Source: Ramlibacter sp. (GTDB taxonomy: Bacteria; Pseudomonadota; Gammaproteobacteria; Burkholderiales; Burkholderiaceae_C). From it: DNA of 6,130 nucleotides. The translations under genes and the position numbers were made by a program. The stretch lies in assembly GCA_025351615.1 (NCBI GenBank), contig JANXVP010000070.1, positions 1 through 6,130 on the forward strand, written 5' to 3'. How positions within the stretch are numbered: position 1 is the stretch's first letter; every line of letters begins with the position of its first letter. This document shows positions 1-6,130 of this stretch, piece by piece. The notes under the pieces are model-generated. The model did no database searches and was not told the origin of the DNA. It saw only the letters and a list, made by a program, of their open reading frames with translations.

Positions 1-845
1 GGGAACGGCACGAACACCGCGGCGGCGCCGATCGCTGCGATCTCGGTCACGGTACTGGCGCCGGCGCGGCAGACGATCAGGTCGGCGTCGGCAAAGGCCT
101 GCGCCATGTCGTCGATGAAGGGGACCAGATCGGCCTGGACCCGCACCGCCGCATAGTTGGCGCGCAGCTCCTCGATCTGTCTGGCGCCGCTCTGATGGAG
201 CACGACCGGTCGCTGCCCGCGAGCGATCAGCGCCAGCGCCTTGGGGACCACGTCGTTCAATCCCCGGGCGCCGAGGCTGCCACCGACCACCAGCAGCCTG
301 AGCGGCCCGGTGCGTGCGCCCAGGCGTTGCTCGGGACCGGGCTGTTGCAGGAAGGCCGGCCGCAGCGGATTGCCGATCCATCGCGCCTGTTTCAGCACAT
401 CGGGGAAGGCGCTGAACACACGGCTGGCCACCGCCGCCAGGACCTTGTTGGCCATGCCGGCGACCGAGTTCTGCTCGTGCAGCACCAGCGGCTTGCCGAG
501 CAGAGCGCTCACCAGCCCGGCCGGAAAACTGATGTAGCCGCCCAGCCCGATCACCACGTCGGGGCGCACCCGCCGCACGACCTGCAGGCTTTGCCAGAAC
601 GCCTTGAGCAGGCGCGGCGCAAGCAAGACCAGGGTGCGCAGGCCCTTGCCGCGAACCCCGGAAAAATCGATGGCCTCGAAAGCAAAGCCGAGCGGCGGCA
701 CCAGCCGGCTCTCCATGCTGTCCGGCCCGCCGAGCCAATGGACCCGCCAGGCTTTCTCGCGCAGCGCCTGCGCCACCGCCAGCCCCGGAAAGATGTGGCC
801 GCCAGTGCCGCCCGCCATGACCAATGCGCAGCGAGGGGTCTTCAT
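1..845 (-). CDS. murG: MurG, lipid II-forming GlcNAc transferase (3' end cut by window edge)
   Basis: MurG transfers GlcNAc from UDP-GlcNAc to lipid I, making lipid II on the cytoplasmic face of the inner membrane. The gene runs off the left edge: 281 codons are visible, and about 75 C-terminal residues are missing if it matches the 355-residue E. coli protein. Family hallmarks appear in order: the glycine-rich N-terminal loop AGGTGGH (residues 11-17), [11 protein letters not shown] in the acceptor domain, HEQN (123-126) followed by AGMANK, GNPLR (158-162) near the domain hinge, GGSLGA (188-193) in the nucleotide-sugar loop, and [10 protein letters not shown] ending at E268. H17, N126, S190 and E268 line up with conserved active-site positions; the conserved Gln further on lies outside the window. 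The ATG at 845 shares bases with the ftsW stop (ATGA) and follows a strong GGAGGG, so this start is secure. murC is the expected next gene. Confidence 0.97.
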   Translation of the reverse strand, partial: MKTPRCALVMAGGTGGHIFPGLAVAQALREKAWRVHWLGGPDSMESRLVPPLGFAFEAIDFSGVRGKGLRTLVLLAPRLLKAFWQSLQVVRRVRPDVVIGLGGYISFPAGLVSALLGKPLVLHEQNSVAGMANKVLAAVASRVFSAFPDVLKQARWIGNPLRPAFLQQPGPEQRLGARTGPLRLLVVGGSLGARGLNDVVPKALALIARGQRPVVLHQSGARQIEELRANYAAVRVQADLVPFIDDMAQAFADADLIVCRAGASTVTEIAAIGAAAVFVPF

Positions 846-2092
846 GCACGCCCTCCGCGCATCAACGCCCGATTCTCGTAGTCGATGCGAAGCACCACCG
901 CCAGCGCCACGAGGTTCATCAGGATGGCCGAGCCGCCGTAACTCATGAGCGGCAGCGTCAACCCCTTGGTCGGCAGTGCGCCCAGGTTCACGCCCATGTT
1001 GATGAAGGCCTGGAACCCCATCCAGATGCCGACGCCCTGCGCGACGAGCCCGGCAAACACCCGGTCCAGCGCAATCGCCTGCCGTCCAATATGCATGATG
1101 CGGCGCGTGATCCAGAGAAACAGGCCGATCACGGCAAGCACACCGACCAGGCCGAATTCCTCGCCGATCACCGCCAGCAGGAAATCGGTGTGGGCTTCCG
1201 GCAGCCAATGCAGCTTCTCGACACTGCCGCCGAGGCCAACGCCGAAGATCTCGCCGCGGCCGATCGCGATCAGCGAATGCGACAGCTGGTAGCCCTTGCC
1301 CAGCGCGTGCTTCTCGCTCCACGGGTCCAGGTACGCGAAGATGCGTTCGCGCCGCCAGTCGGACAGCGCGATCATGAGACCGAAGGCCACCACCATCACC
1401 GCTGCGATCAGGAAGAACATGCGGGCGTTGACACCGCCCAGGAACAGGATCCCCATGGCGATGACGGCGATCACCATGAAGGCGCCCATGTCGGGCTCGG
1501 CCAGCAGCAGCACGCCGACCATCGCGACCGCTGCCGCCATCGGCAACACCGCGCGAAAGAAGCGTTCCTTCACGTCCATTTTGCGGACCATGTAATCCGC
1601 GGCGTAAAGCAGCACCGCGAACTTGGCAAGTTCCGAAGGCTGGAAGCTCATAAAACCGAAGCTGATCCAGCGCCGCGCGCCATTGACGCCCTTGCCGACA
1701 TATGGAATCAGCACCACGACAAGCAGCAGCAGCGATGCCACGAACAGCCACGGCGCTGCTTTCTCCCAGGTGGCAACGGGCACCTGGAAGGTGATCAACG
1801 CAGCGACGAACGCGATCGCCATGAAAAACGCATGGCGCGTCAGGAAATAGGTGTGGGCGTAGCGCGAAAATTTCGGGTTGTCGGGCATCGCAATGGACGC
1901 CGAATACACCATCACCAGGCCGAAGGCCAGCAAGGCCACGGTGACCCAGAGCAGGGCCTGGTCGAAGGCCTGCACCCGGCCCGGCGCCGTCGCATTGCGA
2001 GCCAGCACTCCGGCGCGCGGTCGCGCGGACCGTGGCGGGCCGTGGCGCACACCGCCGAACAGGCCGCCGAGCTTTTGCGCAATCGCACTCAT
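842..2092 (-). CDS. ftsW: FtsW, septal peptidoglycan polymerase (SEDS family)
   Basis: FtsW is the SEDS-family glycosyltransferase that polymerises lipid II at the division septum, working with the class B PBP FtsI. The product is 416 residues, close to E. coli FtsW (414). An Arg/Gly/Pro-rich cytoplasmic tail of about 45 residues is followed by roughly ten hydrophobic helices. Conserved blocks are QPSELAK (151-157), AEPDMG (199-203 region), [14 protein letters not shown] (267-280), LPEAHTDF (297-304), and the SEDS signature from [13 protein letters not shown] to [10 protein letters not shown] (365-389). D303 in HTDF corresponds to the aspartate required for polymerase activity in this family. 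The GKGYQLSHS and HTDF blocks lie around the large periplasmic loop. The ATG at 2092 shares bases with the murD TGA, and the TGA at 842-844 shares bases with the murG ATG. Both neighbours support FtsW over its paralogue RodA, as does the good match to the E. coli FtsW C-terminal region (LRIDYE). Confidence 0.97.
   Translation of the reverse strand: MSAIAQKLGGLFGGVRHGPPRSARPRAGVLARNATAPGRVQAFDQALLWVTVALLAFGLVMVYSASIAMPDNPKFSRYAHTYFLTRHAFFMAIAFVAALITFQVPVATWEKAAPWLFVASLLLLVVVLIPYVGKGVNGARRWISFGFMSFQPSELAKFAVLLYAADYMVRKMDVKERFFRAVLPMAAAVAMVGVLLLAEPDMGAFMVIAVIAMGILFLGGVNARMFFLIAAVMVVAFGLMIALSDWRRERIFAYLDPWSEKHALGKGYQLSHSLIAIGRGEIFGVGLGGSVEKLHWLPEAHTDFLLAVIGEEFGLVGVLAVIGLFLWITRRIMHIGRQAIALDRVFAGLVAQGVGIWMGFQAFINMGVNLGALPTKGLTLPLMSYGGSAILMNLVALAVVLRIDYENRALMRGGRA
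851..856 (-). promoter_or_regulatory. Shine-Dalgarno site for murG
   Basis: On the minus strand GGAGGG sits 5 nt before the murG ATG at 845, inside the last codons of ftsW. It supports this start and lets a ribosome ending ftsW reinitiate on murG at the ATGA overlap. Confidence 0.8.
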
Positions 2093-3606
2093 TGCGCGCC
2101 CTCCAGCGGAACGCCGGCTTCGTTGGCGATGTTCTGCACCGCGGCGCGAAATACCTCGGCGCGATGCGGGTAATTCCTGAACATGTCGAAACTCGCGCAG
2201 GCCGGGGACATCAGGACGGCATCGCCAGCGTGGGCTCTCCCGGTCGCGAGCGAGACCGCGTGTTCCATCGATTCCGCATCCAGCAGCGTCACGCCAGCCG
2301 GCTCCAGCACAGCGCGGATCAGCGACGCGTCCCGGCCGATCAGCACTGCCGCCCGTGCATGGCGTGCGACGGGCGCGGCCAGCGGCGCGAAGTCCTGTCC
2401 CTTGCCGTCACCGCCCAGGATCACCACCAGCCTGCGCTCGGCGCCCAGCCCCTGCAATGCGGCGACGGTCGCACCGACATTGGTGCCCTTGCTGTCGTCG
2501 AAGTATTCGACCTGGTTGACGATACCGACCGATTCGACGCGGTGCGGCTCGCCCCGGTATTCGCGCAGGCCGTAGAGCATCGGTCCCAGCGGGCAACCCG
2601 CCGCGCCGGCCAGCGCCAGCGCCGCCAGGGCGTTGCCTGCGTTATGGCGACCGCGGATGCGCAGCGCATCGGCGGGCATCAGGTGCTGGATGTGGATCTC
2701 TGGCGCTGCATCCCTGCGCTTGCGTTGCGTTTCGTCGGCTTCGAGTGCACGCACCAGCCATGCCATGCCATTGACCACCTCGATGCCGAAATCGCCCGGC
2801 CGCGCTGGCATGTCCCCGCCGAAGGTCAGGAACTGGCGCTGCTCGAACTTGCCGCCCTTGACCCTGACGGGCTCGGGCAGCATCCTCATCACCAGCGGAT
2901 CTTCGCGATTGAGAACCATCAGCGCGTTCTTGCCGAACACCCGCGCCTTGGCGCAGGCGTAGGCTTCCATGCTTCCGTGCCAGTCGAGGTGGTCCTGCGT
3001 CAGGTTCAGCACCGCGGCGGCGGTGGGCTCGAAATCCTCCACACCTTCGAGCTGAAAACTCGAGAGCTCGATCACCCACACCTCAGGCAACTGCCCGGCG
3101 TCGAGTCCGTCGGCCAGCGTTTCGAGCAGGGTCGGCCCGATGTTGCCCGCCAGCGCAGTCCGCTTGCCGGCGCGCTCGACCAGCTGTCCGGTCAGCGCGG
3201 TGACTGTGGTCTTGCCATTGGTGCCGGTGATGGCGAGCACGCAGGGTGTGTAGGCCCTGTCGGTCTTCAGGTCGGCCAGGGCCCGGGCAAACAGTCCGAG
3301 CTCGCCAGCAATGCGCAGGCCGGCTTCGGCAGCGGCCGACAGCACCGGCACGACTTGTCGCGGCGACAGGCCCGGGCTGCGGAACACCGATTGCGCGCCG
3401 GTCACTTCCAGCAATGCCGCGTCGAGAGCACCGCTGATGAATCCGGCCTTCGGCAGATGCTCGCGCAAGGCCTGGAGTCGTGGCGGGTCTGCGCGCGTGT
3501 CAGCCACGGTCACCCGGGCGCCACAACGGGCGGCCCACCGTGCCATGGCGTACCCGGACGCGCCGAGGCCCAGCACGAGGACGGGTTGGTCACGCAGGGA
3601 GTTCAT
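2089..3606 (-). CDS. murD: MurD, UDP-MurNAc-L-alanine:D-glutamate ligase
   Basis: MurD is the cytoplasmic ATP-dependent ligase that adds D-Glu to UDP-MurNAc-L-Ala. The three Mur-ligase domains are visible. The N-terminal UDP-binding domain has [15 protein letters not shown] (10-24). The ATPase domain has GTNGKTT (128-134), ELSSFQLEG (180-188), [10 protein letters not shown] (202-211) and K220 in ACAKARVF, which matches the carbamylated lysine position. The C-terminal domain has [14 protein letters not shown] (318-331), [12 protein letters not shown] (369-380), [10 protein letters not shown] (397-406) and [16 protein letters not shown] (467-482). At 505 residues it exceeds E. coli MurD (438); much of the excess is around residues 240-315, before the C-terminal domain. 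I chose the ATG at 3606, which shares bases with the mraY TGA and starts directly before the Rossmann-like strand. The frame stays open to a TTG at 3639, which would add 11 residues inside mraY with no family support. No clear Shine-Dalgarno precedes 3606, so coupling to mraY is likely. The stop at 2089-2091 overlaps ftsW. Confidence 0.96.
   Translation of the reverse strand: MNSLRDQPVLVLGLGASGYAMARWAARCGARVTVADTRADPPRLQALREHLPKAGFISGALDAALLEVTGAQSVFRSPGLSPRQVVPVLSAAAEAGLRIAGELGLFARALADLKTDRAYTPCVLAITGTNGKTTVTALTGQLVERAGKRTALAGNIGPTLLETLADGLDAGQLPEVWVIELSSFQLEGVEDFEPTAAAVLNLTQDHLDWHGSMEAYACAKARVFGKNALMVLNREDPLVMRMLPEPVRVKGGKFEQRQFLTFGGDMPARPGDFGIEVVNGMAWLVRALEADETQRKRRDAAPEIHIQHLMPADALRIRGRHNAGNALAALALAGAAGCPLGPMLYGLREYRGEPHRVESVGIVNQVEYFDDSKGTNVGATVAALQGLGAERRLVVILGGDGKGQDFAPLAAPVARHARAAVLIGRDASLIRAVLEPAGVTLLDAESMEHAVSLATGRAHAGDAVLMSPACASFDMFRNYPHRAEVFRAAVQNIANEAGVPLEGAQ
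2099..2104 (-). promoter_or_regulatory. Shine-Dalgarno site for ftsW
   Basis: GGAGGG on the minus strand lies 6 nt upstream of the ftsW ATG at 2092, inside the final codons of murD (LEGAQ). It fixes the ftsW start at the ATGA overlap. Confidence 0.8.
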
Positions 3607-4781
3607 CTCAGCTTCAGCGTGGACAAGCCGACCAGACAAAGCAGCATGGTGATGATCCAGAAGCGCACAACCACCTGCGTTTCCTTCCAGCCGCTTTTCT
3701 CGAAGTGGTGGTGCAGCGGCGCCATCTTCAGGATGCGCCGGCCTGCGCCGTATTTTTTCCGGGTGTACTTGAAGTACATCACCTGCGCCATCACCGAGAT
3801 CGCTTCGACCACGAAGATGCCGCCCATGATCGCCAGCACGATTTCCTGCCGTACGATCACGGCGATGGTGCCGAGCGCACCGCCCAGGGCCAGGGCGCCG
3901 ACGTCGCCCATGAAGACCTGGGCCGGATGGGTGTTGAACCAGAGGAAGGCCAGGCCCGCGCCGGCCATCGCCGCACAGAAGATCAGCAGCTCGCCGGAAC
4001 CCCTTATGTACGGAAAAAACAGGTACTTCGAATAGACCGAGCTGCCGGTCACATAGGCGAACACGCCGAGCGCCGAGCCGACCATCACCACTGGCATGAT
4101 CGCCAGGCCGTCCAGGCCGTCGGTCAGGTTCACGGCATTGCTGGAGCCGACGATTACCAGGTAGGTGAGGATCACGAAACCGAACACGCCCAGCGGATAG
4201 CTCACCTCCTTGAAGAAGGGCAGCATCAGGCCGGCCTTGGGCGGCAGGTCGACATCGAATCCCGACTGCACCCAGCGCATGAACAGCTCCAGCACCCGCA
4301 GGTTCGACGTCTCCGAAATGCTGAACACCAGGTACAGCGCCGCCAGCAGGCCGATCAGCGATTGCCAGAAATACTTCTCGCGCGAGCGCATTCCTTCGGG
4401 GTCCTTGCGCACCACCTTGCGCCAGTCATCGACCCAGCCGATGGCGCCGAAACCCAGCGTGACGGCCAGCACGATCCACACAAAACGATTCGTGATGTCG
4501 AACCACAGCAGTGTCGACACAGCGATCGACAGCAGCACCAGCACGCCGCCCATGGTCGGCGTGCCGCTCTTGGACAGATGCGTCTCCATCCCGTAGCCGC
4601 GCACCGGTTGTCCGATCTTGAGCGCCGTCAGGCGCCGGATCACGGCCGGTCCGGCGAGCAGGCCGATCAAAAGCGAGGTCAGCGCCGCCATGACGGCCCG
4701 GAAGGTGATGTACTGGACCACCCGCAGGAAGTTGAATTCCGGCCCCAGCGATTGCAGCCACGAGGCGAGGCTAAGCAGCAT
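3603..4781 (-). CDS. mraY: MraY, phospho-MurNAc-pentapeptide translocase (lipid I synthase)
   Basis: MraY is the integral membrane enzyme that transfers phospho-MurNAc-pentapeptide from UDP to undecaprenyl phosphate, giving lipid I. The 392-residue product has about ten hydrophobic segments. Diagnostic motifs are GTPTMGG (73-79), [14 protein letters not shown] (117-130) with D118/D119, [13 protein letters not shown] (215-227), [12 protein letters not shown] (290-301) with D293, and the cytoplasmic [12 protein letters not shown] (354-365) with three histidines at 357-359. D118, D119 and D293 correspond to the catalytic and magnesium-binding aspartates of the family. It is about 32 residues longer than E. 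coli MraY. Most of the excess is in a periplasmic loop near 155-190, with a smaller insertion before the HHH loop. The ATG at 4781 gives an N terminus aligning with E. coli MraY (ITFRA, then GP), overlaps murF by 11 bp and follows AAGGAAG. The TGA at 3603-3605 overlaps the murD ATG. Confidence 0.97.
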   Translation of the reverse strand: MLLSLASWLQSLGPEFNFLRVVQYITFRAVMAALTSLLIGLLAGPAVIRRLTALKIGQPVRGYGMETHLSKSGTPTMGGVLVLLSIAVSTLLWFDITNRFVWIVLAVTLGFGAIGWVDDWRKVVRKDPEGMRSREKYFWQSLIGLLAALYLVFSISETSNLRVLELFMRWVQSGFDVDLPPKAGLMLPFFKEVSYPLGVFGFVILTYLVIVGSSNAVNLTDGLDGLAIMPVVMVGSALGVFAYVTGSSVYSKYLFFPYIRGSGELLIFCAAMAGAGLAFLWFNTHPAQVFMGDVGALALGGALGTIAVIVRQEIVLAIMGGIFVVEAISVMAQVMYFKYTRKKYGAGRRILKMAPLHHHFEKSGWKETQVVVRFWIITMLLCLVGLSTLKLR

Positions 4782-6130
4782 GGCCGGCTTCCTTTTCCTG
4801 TTGTTGACCGCATGCCGTGATCGCCTGGACCACCCGCTCCATCTTCATGAAGCGCGAACCCTTGACCAGCACACTTGCCGCTTGCGACAGCTGCGCCAGC
4901 ACGGCGACGTTGAGCGCATCGATGTCGTTGAAGTGGCGTCCGCCCATGGCGACAGCCTGCTCGCCAAGCGTGAACAGCGACTCGATGCGGCGCTCCCGGG
5001 CGTAGTCGCCGATCTCGCGGTGGAACTGCGGCCCCTGGTCGCCGACTTCGCCCATGTCGCCCAGCACCAGCAGTCGCGGGCCCGGCAGTTCAGCGAGCAC
5101 GTCGATGGCGGCGCGGGCCGAATCCGGGTTCGCGTTGTACGTGTCGTCCACCAGCGTGACCGGGTGCCCTGCAAGCTTCAGGTCGAGAGCGCGCGAGCGG
5201 CCCTGGACCGGCGTGAAGGACTGCAGGCCCTGCGAAATCGCAGTGAGCGGAACACCCGCGGCCAGGACGCAGGCAACTGCCGCCATCGAATTGCGCACGT
5301 TGTGGCGGCCGGCGATATGGAGGTCGTAGGCAAGCCGGCCGGCAGGCGTTTTCACGTCCACCGTCCAGTGCCCCAGTTGCCATGCAGACCCGGCCAAACT
5401 GATGTCGGCGCGCGCATCCGCGCCGAATGTCATGGAAACCCGTGGTGCGGCCTGGCCGGACCACAGTGTCGTGAATTCTTCGTCGGCAGGATAGACCGCC
5501 ACGCCCTTGCGGCCCATTGCGTCGAACACCGAGCCGTTTTCCAGCGCCACCGCCTTCACGGTCGCCATGAACTCCTGGTGCTCGCGCTGGGCGTTGTTCA
5601 CCACAGCCACGGTCGGCCTTGCAATCTTTGCGAGATACGCGATCTCGCCGGGATGGTTCATGCCGAGTTCGATCACGCCGATGCGGTGCGTGGCGTCCAG
5701 GCGCAGCAGCGTCAAAGGCAGGCCGATGTCGTTGTTCAGGTTGCCCTGGGTCGCGAGCGTGGCCTGCGGCTGCCAGGCGCGCAGGATGGCAGCGATCATC
5801 TGCGTCACCGTCGTCTTGCCGTTGCTGCCAGTCACCGCGATCAGCGGCAATTCGAAGCGGGCGCGCCAGGCCGCCGCCAGCTGGCCCAGCGCGAGCTTCG
5901 CATCGTCGACTTCGAGGCCGCAGAAGCCGGCCGGGATGCGACCGCGGTGCGCCAATGCCGCGGCGGCTCCCTTGCCCTGGGCCTGGCCGATGAAATCGTT
6001 GGCGTCGAAACGCTCGCCCCGGATCGCGACGAACAGATCGCCGCCTTGCAGTGTGCGGGTGTCGCTGTGCACGCGGTGCGCAGCGGTGCTGCCGTCGCCG
6101 ACAAGCGTTGCTCCAGGGACCCACCCCAGC
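4771..6130 (-). CDS. murF: MurF, UDP-MurNAc-tripeptide:D-Ala-D-Ala ligase (5' end cut by window edge)
   Basis: MurF is the cytoplasmic ATP-dependent ligase that adds D-Ala-D-Ala, completing UDP-MurNAc-pentapeptide. The frame is open to the right edge. Counting from the first full codon (6129-6127), 452 residues are visible. They start [14 protein letters not shown] and lead into the family motif [21 protein letters not shown]; the true start and probably one to two dozen residues lie outside. Motifs in this numbering are the P-loop TGSNGKTT (100-107), [13 protein letters not shown] (130-142), [10 protein letters not shown] (178-187), LENGSVF (196-202), [12 protein letters not shown] (273-284), [10 protein letters not shown] (328-337), LGDMGEVG (356-363) and [10 protein letters not shown] near the C terminus (422-431). 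[10 protein letters not shown] and the KGSR...ME ending separate MurF from MurE and MurC. A GTG at 6072 could be taken as a start but would delete part of the N-terminal substrate-binding domain. The TAG stop (4771-4773) lies inside mraY. murE is the expected upstream gene. Confidence 0.96.
   Translation of the reverse strand, partial: LGWVPGATLVGDGSTAAHRVHSDTRTLQGGDLFVAIRGERFDANDFIGQAQGKGAAAALAHRGRIPAGFCGLEVDDAKLALGQLAAAWRARFELPLIAVTGSNGKTTVTQMIAAILRAWQPQATLATQGNLNNDIGLPLTLLRLDATHRIGVIELGMNHPGEIAYLAKIARPTVAVVNNAQREHQEFMATVKAVALENGSVFDAMGRKGVAVYPADEEFTTLWSGQAAPRVSMTFGADARADISLAGSAWQLGHWTVDVKTPAGRLAYDLHIAGRHNVRNSMAAVACVLAAGVPLTAISQGLQSFTPVQGRSRALDLKLAGHPVTLVDDTYNANPDSARAAIDVLAELPGPRLLVLGDMGEVGDQGPQFHREIGDYARERRIESLFTLGEQAVAMGGRHFNDIDALNVAVLAQLSQAASVLVKGSRFMKMERVVQAITACGQQQEKEAGHAA
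4788..4794 (-). promoter_or_regulatory. Shine-Dalgarno site for mraY
   Basis: AAGGAAG on the minus strand ends 6 nt before the mraY ATG at 4781 and lies inside the last codons of murF. It supports the start that overlaps murF by 11 bp. Confidence 0.7.

Noticed and set aside
195..881. A 228-codon plus-strand open frame antisense to murG
   Set aside because: The minus strand here encodes a continuous MurG with all N-terminal motifs. The plus-strand product has low-complexity composition and no family resemblance.
824..2173. A 449-codon plus-strand open frame antisense to ftsW
   Set aside because: The product is extremely His/Gln/Asp/Arg-rich, which is what antisense reading of hydrophobic transmembrane codons gives. 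It has no motif, and ftsW on the other strand explains the sequence.
2032..4035. A 667-codon open frame on the plus strand, antisense to murD and part of mraY and ftsW
   Set aside because: It is fully antisense to genes with unmistakable family motifs. Its product is rich in Arg, Gln, His and Gly with no recognisable domain, as expected for the complement of GC-rich codons in which stops are rare.
3480..4820. A 446-codon plus-strand open frame antisense to mraY
   Set aside because: It has the same His/Gln/Arg-rich shadow composition opposite a membrane protein gene. It has no domain or conserved block and overlaps mraY almost completely.
5090..6124. A 344-codon minus-strand frame within murF in another phase
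   Set aside because: The product is Arg/Gly/His/Pro-rich without motifs and is an out-of-frame shadow of murF, whose own frame contains every MurF signature.
1..6130. Search for a hidden system: promoters, terminators, RNA genes, CRISPR, insertion sequences or inverted repeats
   Set aside because: The five overlapping genes fill the window. By eye I saw no hairpin followed by a T-run, no repeat array, no tRNA-like fold and no composition break suggesting transfer. Subtle structures inside coding sequence would need computation to exclude.

Overview
The window is a stretch of the dcw (division and cell wall) cluster. Five genes lie head to tail on the minus strand, in transcription order murF (5' end cut by the right edge), mraY, murD, ftsW and murG (3' end cut by the left edge). 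This is the classical proteobacterial order. Base composition is GC-rich, and several family-level traits point to a betaproteobacterium, probably Burkholderiales: MraY of 392 residues with an enlarged periplasmic loop, MurD of about 505 residues, and the [10 protein letters not shown] segment in MurF. The genus cannot be fixed from the sequence alone.

Layout on the minus strand, right to left: murF 6130-4771, mraY 4781-3603, murD 3606-2089, ftsW 2092-842, murG 845-1. No intergenic DNA remains. murF and mraY overlap by 11 bp. The other three junctions are 4-bp ATGA overlaps in which the next start codon shares bases with the previous TGA. No promoter, terminator, RNA gene, repeat array, CRISPR or mobile element was seen, so the window looks like the interior of one long polycistronic operon.

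Together the genes carry peptidoglycan precursor from the cytoplasm to the septum. MurD adds D-Glu to UDP-MurNAc-L-Ala. MurF completes the pentapeptide with D-Ala-D-Ala. MraY loads the product onto undecaprenyl phosphate (lipid I), MurG adds GlcNAc (lipid II), and FtsW polymerises lipid II at the division site. MurE, which acts between MurD and MurF, and MurC would be expected just outside the right and left edges respectively.

I found no undescribed system here. The plus strand carries very long open frames, up to 667 codons, but they are antisense shadows of conserved genes in GC-rich DNA. The points worth a second look are modest: the overlap architecture and matched Shine-Dalgarno sites, the weak Shine-Dalgarno at murD, lineage-type insertions in MurD and MraY, and two start-codon traps.
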